DNA from: Thermothelomyces thermophilus ATCC 42464
Lineage: Eukaryota > Ascomycota > Sordariomycetes > Sordariales > Chaetomiaceae
Direction of reading: 5' to 3'
Length of the DNA: 64,000 nucleotides
Assembly: GCF_000226095.1 (NCBI RefSeq)
Contig: NC_016474.1
Span: forward strand, 2,418,001 to 2,482,000
Shown: piece after piece, positions 58,536-64,000 of the stretch
Layout of the letters: every line of letters begins with the position of its first letter
Position numbering within the stretch: position 1 is the stretch's first letter
Translations under genes and position numbers: made by a program
The notes under the pieces: generated by a model
What the model was told of the DNA's origin: nothing
The model's input: the letters and a program-made list of their open reading frames with translations, nothing else
Databases searched by the model: none

Positions 58536-60285
58536 TTTGCGGCGCTTGTTGTTACTGTTGATCTGGATATACTCGGATACGCTATGAGCGATCGGGTGGT
58601 GCAGGTCGCCGGTGGTGGTGTAGGTGAGGCAGTTGCGATGGTTGATGAATGCCCCGCGATGTGGCTCTCGAGGCTGCAGCGATTGGACCTTGATGGACGA
58701 TTCGAGAGGTCTCGCTGCTGCACACACAGTGCAAATGCCACAGTGCAAATGCCACAGTGCAAATGCCAAGCCAATGACGTAGCCACGGCACTGTGAGAGA
58801 AGAAGAGAGTGGGAAGGCAGAAACTCCCACGGTAATCCGTAATAAGTAACAATCCACAGCAGCAATAATCTTCAATATTGGGGGCCTTCTCCGCTATGGG
58901 CTTGCAACCCAAACGAGCCTCGAGAACCCATGTCCGCCAGACTCAAACCACAAGTCATCCATCCATTATTAAGGCACGACCACGAGAAGTTGTCAAACAA
59001 TCGCGGGAAACGTAACTCATCGTTCTTAGGCGCTACTGTTATCGTCACTTTGTCTAAAATAAGCCCACGATGCGGAAGCTAAGACCGTCAACACGGACTG
59101 ACCTTGCCATGGTGAAGGTATTTCGAAGTCGGTGAGACGAACGAAGCCAAGCCAACCCAGCAAAAAGCGCACCTAAAGCCCAAAAAGGCGACATGCATGA
59201 GTAGACGAGGAGGAAGACGTTTCTCGTTGAAGGGGGCCCGTCATAGCTGTTAACAAGCTGGGCTGCATGTACGCCCCCATCAACGGCGCTTTCGTCGTCC
59301 TCATCCGTTCATCAACCAAGGCGATGTTGGGGGGCGGACTCATAATGTGTCCACAGATCCATGGCGAGCTTGGGGCGTACATACATACAATGCTCGAAAG
59401 AGAACATCCCTACAGCTTGGCTAGGATAGACACGTCAACAGGATGGATATCGGAAGCGCTGAGGCCTTCAGCAGCCTGCAGCATATCAGCTGATGAGCGC
59501 CAGTTTCATCGTCCTTCCATTCACACCGGCACCTCCTAGGGCAAGTAAGCGAGAAACAGCAACATTGGCCTTGGTAAATGGCGTGCGACACAAACGAGTC
59601 CATCTCACGGAGTGGAAAGCGGCCGCTACTTGGTTCTGCTCAGATATGGCTCACTCAGGACGCACAACAGGATAAATAGTCTTTTAACATGTTCCCCCCC
59701 CCTCGATCACCCCGTTCTGGCCTCGTCCCCGAACAGACCGTTCACCGGTCACCTATGTGGAAGGCCCGTCACCAAGCACGTAAAGGGTCAATTCAGCGCC
59801 GATTTCAATGGAGAACCCCCCTTGTGCTTTTGGAGGTGGTTTTCTAGAAACCGGCCGCGACAGACGGCACCTTCGACAGGCCGTCATCCGTGAAACGGCC
59901 CTTGGGGTGCCGGTTGCCCATGTCTGAGACGAGGACCTGGCTTTCAGGGGCTGCCAGCTGATTTTATCACCATGCAGAGGTCGAGGAGGGGAAGAGCTGC
60001 AATGACGAGCTGCGGCGAGAGACGGACTGCGTATGCTTGCGACATCACGGCGTCAAACCCCGGCGGCAGGTCTTGCTCTTTCGGACGGAGAAGACGCGTA
60101 TGTGGTACATACGTATATATACTCCCACCTGATCCCCCGTGGTGCGGATGGAAGAAACCCAAGTCGGCATAAGCGTTCTTCCTTTGCCAGAATCCTCCCC
60201 GTCTTTGCCCGTGGCTAGACTCTTATAGCTCTTGACCGTCGCTGATCCCTCCATCTCTCTCTCTCGTGCTAGTCAACGATAAAAC
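58536..60285. other. Divergent region between dib1 and the exonuclease gene
   Basis: About 1.75 kb upstream of both genes. It contains three tandem copies of a 14-base unit at 58726-58767. Frames of up to about 90 codons are present without recognisable domains. Confidence 0.5.
58726..58767 (+). repeat. Three tandem 14-base repeats upstream of dib1
   Basis: Three perfect copies of ACAGTGCAAATGCC, about 190 bases upstream of the dib1 start codon. The core GCAAAT is octamer-like. It could be a multi-site regulatory element or a simple slippage product. Confidence 0.85.
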
Positions 60286-61071
60286 ATGGCCATCCTCGAC
60301 TCTCGCGACCTCGTCGACACGGCCGCAGCCGTGAGCGCTCTCGTGGACGTCCTCTACGCGCAGCCGACCGCGCCCCCTTCCCTCTACGTCGACCTCGAGG
60401 GCATCAACCTGTCCAGGTACGGCAGCATCTCCATCCTGCAGATCTACGTCCGCCCGCTCGACCAGGCCTACCTCGTCGACATCCACACCCTGGGCCGGAC
60501 CGCCTTTTGCACGCCCGGCGGCGCCTACACCGCCTCCGCGGGCCGCACCCTCCGGGACCTGCTGGAGGACGAGGCGGTGGCCAAGGTCTTCTTCGACGTC
60601 CGGAACGACTCGGACGCGCTCTACAGCCACTTCGGCGTCCGCCTCGAGGGCGTCGTGGACCTGCAGCTGATGGAGCTCGCCACGCGGCCGGCGCCCGCCG
60701 TCCGGCCCCGCAACGTCTTCGTCAGCGGCCTGGCCAAGTGCATCGAGCGGGACGGCGTGCTGGCGCCGGCGGAGCGGGTCGCCTGGGCGGCCGCCAAGGA
60801 CCGCGGCCGGCGCCTGTTCGCGCCCGAGCTCGGCGGGACCTACTCCGTCTTCAACCAGCGGCCTCTCACCGAGGAGGTGTGGCTCTACTCCGTCCAGGAC
60901 GTCCGCTTCCTGCCCCGCCTGTGGGCGCTCTACGACGCCCGGCTCCGGCGCAAGCCCGGCTGGGAGCACAAGGTGCGCGACGCCGCCCGGGACCGCGTCG
61001 CGCAGTCCCAGACGCCCAGCTTCGACGGCAAGGGGCGCCACATGGCCCTGCCTCCCGATGGTTGGTTTTAG
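60286..61071 (+). CDS. DEDDy 3'-5' exonuclease (RNase D/EXD1-like)
   Basis: Single exon, 261 aa. The catalytic motifs are in order: Exo I in YVDLEGINLS (Asp and Glu), Exo II in VFFDVRNDSDALY (Asp), and Exo III in YSVQDVRFL (Tyr-x3-Asp), the DEDDy pattern. Between them is a domain typical of the RNase D/WRN exonuclease fold (YGSISILQIYVRPLDQAYLV, GVVDLQLMEL). There is no HRDC domain, so it is closer to EXD1-like single-domain proteins. In fungi such proteins are widespread and mostly uncharacterised; they are presumed to trim RNA or DNA 3' ends. No targeting signal is seen. Third codon positions are extremely GC-rich. Confidence 0.9.
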   Translation: MAILDSRDLVDTAAAVSALVDVLYAQPTAPPSLYVDLEGINLSRYGSISILQIYVRPLDQAYLVDIHTLGRTAFCTPGGAYTASAGRTLRDLLEDEAVAKVFFDVRNDSDALYSHFGVRLEGVVDLQLMELATRPAPAVRPRNVFVSGLAKCIERDGVLAPAERVAWAAAKDRGRRLFAPELGGTYSVFNQRPLTEEVWLYSVQDVRFLPRLWALYDARLRRKPGWEHKVRDAARDRVAQSQTPSFDGKGRHMALPPDGWF

Positions 61072-61788
61072 TGACGGGAGGCCAGACAAGCAGACGGCTT
61101 GTCGTTGGGAAGAATTCTATATACTATATATATATATTTATAGGTCGGAGTGAATGTAACTCGGAGGTTGTCGGTTGATAACATCGTCACCACCATCATT
61201 ACTTGTCAACTTCGCTTGTAATCCCGCTCTCTCGCAGGCAGACGCCTCACCCAAGCCGTCGGGGAAAGAGGGCGAGTGCCCAGTGAATCAAACCATACGT
61301 TAGGAATGAATCACAGCGACCCAGACGCCGCCATTCCATGTCAAAGGTTATATATAAGCCAAACTCTACAGCGTCGACAAACGAGCTGAAACCGTTATTC
61401 TCTCAATTCGTACAATCCAGCCCACGTAAACCCGCCCTTGGTATCCTTCATCCCGAAATATCCCGTAAACTCCAGCCCCGGAGATCCTCTTCAAATGGAG
61501 ATAACAAGATACACCGACGCCTCCCCGACCCACCAGAGGGGACAAAACAAGAAATATAGACTTCGAATCCCGTTGACCTGTTTCACCGTTTTGTTGTGCT
61601 CAAACTCAGGCACGGACCCCGCAAAGTTAATACCCAGGTTCGCGTTCCCCCCTTTTTTCCCTCCCATCACGAGACCGAAAAGGATGCAATGTACCAAGAA
61701 AGTGTCCGCTCGCGCATCCCTCTTGTGAATGCTCATCCAAAAGAAAACAAAGAAAAACCAACAACCTCAAAAAGACGAACCAGGAAGA
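61072..61788. other. Intergenic between convergent genes
   Basis: 3' flanks of the exonuclease gene (+) and palH (-). Contains a short TA-rich run near 61120-61142. No gene is seen. Confidence 0.5.
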
Positions 61789-63996
61789 TCAAGACGGCGG
61801 GAAACCGTAGCTCGGACGGCCCAGGCTAGGAGTCGTCGCAGAACCAGGGGAAACCGGCGACGGCGAATAACCAGGTGACAGCGGCGGCTGCCTGGCGGCC
61901 GGGGCGGCAGCGGCGGGGGAAGCCGGCGGTTCGTCCCCCGCCGATCTCCCCCGCGCCTCCGCCTCTTCCTCCTCCTCCAGTAGCTGGGCGAGCGCGGCGC
62001 CCCGGCGCGGCGGGGCCGGGATGACCCTTACCGGGAGGCTGTCCGTGTCCGGGGTGGTCCGGAACCTCTCGCGGAGCCGGTCGGCTTGCGTAGCCGCGAA
62101 CTCCTCGAGGCGGGCGCGGATGTCCCACTTGTTGTTGTTGTTGTTGCTGCTGCTGCCGCCGCCGCGGCGCTCACGTCTCGAGCCGTGTTCCTTGGCTGTC
62201 GCTGCCGGGACGGCGGTTTCCACATCTGCAGGCCGTGCTTTTTGCAGGGGTATTTTTTGCCTTGGTGAGTGCCATCTGTTTGATGATGGCAGTGACGACG
62301 ACGATGAGGGGTCGTTTGCTGGCGTCGCTGGGTTCTGCGTCGGCTGGGCGGCCGTATCACCACCCCCCTCGCTTGCGGCGCCGTCATCCCTGGGGTGGCT
62401 CGAGGCTCTGCTGCTGCTTCGAGACTCGGGAGCGTGGCCCTGCGGAGGGGGCGGGGTGCGGGATGTCGTTTCCGTCAGCGGGTGGTAGCGTACGGCGTAG
62501 ACTGTGCTCGCCGCGCTGGAGGTGTCGGTGCGGCTGACCGGCGTGACTGCCTGCGGTGGTCTGGCGGGCCACAATGGCGGCTGCAGGAACCGTATCCTGT
62601 CGTGGTTGGACGGCTGTGTCGTCGGGGGTTCCGCAGGCTGCGCTGCGCTCCTGGCCCTGGGCCGAGGCTTATACCGTGATGCGATCGCGGCGACGGTCGG
62701 CCACCTGTTGCCGCCGCCCGTGTTCGGGCTCTCGTCCGGCCCGCCATCGAAGCCGGGGCCCTTGTCCTCGTCGTCGAGCTCTTTCCGCCTCCTCCTCAGC
62801 CGGTGGCTCGAACGCGCATCCTCGAGCATCTCGTCCCCGTCAAACACTTCCCTGCCGAGGATACCGTCCTTCTTCTCCTCCCGCTCCAAGGCCTCGATCC
62901 TTTCCACCCACTCCCACACGATGACGCTCGCCGCCGCCGCCCCAACCCATCGCACGTATTCTCCCCACCCGGTGAAGTCGGGCTGGACGATGTCCAGGAT
63001 GAAGAAGACGATGGGGATCAGAATGGCCATCAGCGACAGAGCCGCGACCAGGACCATGTTCTTCATCTGCGGATGCCAATACGCGTACCGCTTTTTCAGG
63101 AGCGAATAGTAAATGACCCAGGCGGCGTATAGCACGCCCAGGGAGAGGGCGAATAGATAGCTGAGGGCGGGCACGGGATGTTGGAAGGAGCCGGGCCGCG
63201 CCACGCCCTGCTCGTACTTGAAGCTGTTGAGAGATTGGAAGATGACGTCCAGAGTGATGAGGGCGAACGCGGTCCATTTGATGATGACCTTCTCCCGCTG
63301 GCGCGGAAACAGGCGGATGAGCGTTTGGGCCTGGGCGAGCCAGAGAAAGGTGTTGGATATGATGCGGATGATCTTGAGCTCGGTGCCGCCGAGGACCTCC
63401 ATCTGGAGCTTCTTGGCGTTCTGGACGCCGAACGAGTACTGCTCCTCGGCCGCCTGGAACGTGGCGGCGCTGGCAATGGTCAGGGATACCGCGACCGCGA
63501 GAGCCGCAACCTTCTGAAGCCAGGGCCGGCCGCCGATGGTCGGGCCGGTCCCCCCGTTTGTGAATCCCCTGCCGCCCAGCACGACGACTCCGCCGTCCAG
63601 GAAGGACCGCGGGGTGACGAAGAGCATGATGACGAGCGTGTATGCCACCACGGTCGTCGCGGCGAGGGCGTAGCACTGGGGGAAGGTCGAGGCATAAAAG
63701 GGATCCTGCCAGTCCGAAAAGGTCCATCCGTCCTCGCCGGGCATCGATCCGTCGGCCGAGTCGTCGATCGGGACGGAGCCTCCCCCTCCGTTCGCAATGA
63801 TGGCGGGAGGCGAGACCGGAGTGCAGACCGGTCTGAAGGCGGCCGCTGCGGTGAGAGTGACCAGCTCGCCGTTGGGCATGGAGATGACGCCTCCCATTGG
63901 AAGGTTCACCCCGCCACAGCTTCGGCCGACCACGGGCGTGCCGGTCGGCAGCGGCGCGGTGGTCGTCACGGCGGCGAGGAGCTGGTGCGGCTCCAT
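61789..63996 (-). CDS. palH: pH-response sensor PalH/Rim21
   Basis: Single exon, 735 aa from the ATG at 63996, four bases from the window edge. The N-terminal extracellular part is followed by about seven membrane helices: YALAATTVVAYTLVIMLFVT, VAALAVAVSLTIASAATF, ISNTFLWLAQAQTLIRLF, WTAFALITLDVIFQSLNSF, SYLFALSLGVLYAAWVIYYS, VLVAALSLMAILIPIVFFIL, and VGAAAASVIVWEWVERIE. A cytosolic tail of about 330 residues follows, rich in Pro, Ser and Arg and ending PSYGFPPS. This is the PalH/Rim21 plasma-membrane sensor of alkaline pH; its tail binds the arrestin-like PalF to start processing of PacC. The protein looks complete, but an upstream start outside the window cannot be excluded. Confidence 0.93.
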   Translation of the reverse strand: MEPHQLLAAVTTTAPLPTGTPVVGRSCGGVNLPMGGVISMPNGELVTLTAAAAFRPVCTPVSPPAIIANGGGGSVPIDDSADGSMPGEDGWTFSDWQDPFYASTFPQCYALAATTVVAYTLVIMLFVTPRSFLDGGVVVLGGRGFTNGGTGPTIGGRPWLQKVAALAVAVSLTIASAATFQAAEEQYSFGVQNAKKLQMEVLGGTELKIIRIISNTFLWLAQAQTLIRLFPRQREKVIIKWTAFALITLDVIFQSLNSFKYEQGVARPGSFQHPVPALSYLFALSLGVLYAAWVIYYSLLKKRYAYWHPQMKNMVLVAALSLMAILIPIVFFILDIVQPDFTGWGEYVRWVGAAAASVIVWEWVERIEALEREEKKDGILGREVFDGDEMLEDARSSHRLRRRRKELDDEDKGPGFDGGPDESPNTGGGNRWPTVAAIASRYKPRPRARSAAQPAEPPTTQPSNHDRIRFLQPPLWPARPPQAVTPVSRTDTSSAASTVYAVRYHPLTETTSRTPPPPQGHAPESRSSSRASSHPRDDGAASEGGGDTAAQPTQNPATPANDPSSSSSLPSSNRWHSPRQKIPLQKARPADVETAVPAATAKEHGSRRERRGGGSSSNNNNNKWDIRARLEEFAATQADRLRERFRTTPDTDSLPVRVIPAPPRRGAALAQLLEEEEEAEARGRSAGDEPPASPAAAAPAARQPPLSPGYSPSPVSPGSATTPSLGRPSYGFPPS

Positions 63997-64000
63997 GCTC

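Noticed and set aside
60223-61089. Antisense frame opposite the exonuclease gene
   Set aside because: The plus strand carries all DEDDy residues in order. The antisense product is unrecognisable.

Overview
This window is nuclear DNA from a filamentous ascomycete (Pezizomycotina). A Sordariomycete, perhaps of the Sordariales, is the best guess. The reasons are short GT-AG introns of 50-160 bases, GC-rich coding sequence, fungus-specific families (palH, DUF2985, Zn2Cys6 regulator, forkhead with FHA domain), and a large AT-rich block of repeats carrying the signature of repeat-induced point mutation (RIP). The species itself is not identified.

Left arm (1-7.6 kb): a small SUS1/ENY2-like gene (+) converges on a complete five-exon cdc48 gene (-).

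Transposon nest (7650-23899): a 1.3-kb Tc1/mariner element with perfect 28-bp terminal inverted repeats and a TA target duplication was split by a Ty3/Gypsy chromovirus (Gypsy-1, 8339-23260, 324-bp LTRs, duplication ATACC). Gypsy-1 in turn received a solo LTR (13571-14028, AGAGT) and a second complete chromovirus (Gypsy-2, 14301-21511, 452-bp LTRs, GCCGC). Gypsy-2 received a further, inverted and related solo LTR (14918-15367, AAGCT/AAGCC). The block is four levels deep. Most of it is depleted in CpA/TpG and full of TAG/TAA stops. The reverse transcriptase YxDD box is mutated in both retroelements, and the third catalytic residue of the Tc1 transposase is also changed. Part of Gypsy-1 downstream of pol is not explained by known chromovirus proteins.

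Right arm (23.9-64 kb): about 3 kb without a convincing gene, then a Zn2Cys6 regulator (+) with two compensating one-base frame changes, an AhpC/TSA-like protein (+), a forkhead/FHA factor of the Fkh1/2 type (-), clu1 (-), an unrecognised acidic-tailed protein (+), a 4-kb gene-poor stretch, a ferric-reductase/NOX-type oxidoreductase (+), a Yippee protein (+), an SLC35F6-like transporter (-), a DUF2985 membrane protein (-), the spliceosomal dib1 (-), a DEDDy 3'-5' exonuclease (+) and palH (-) at the right edge.

The genes are ordinary, independently transcribed nuclear genes. I see no biosynthetic cluster, CRISPR array or rRNA, and no tRNA I can support. Splice sites were set by hand from conserved frame and consensus, and checked so that exon lengths sum to whole codons.
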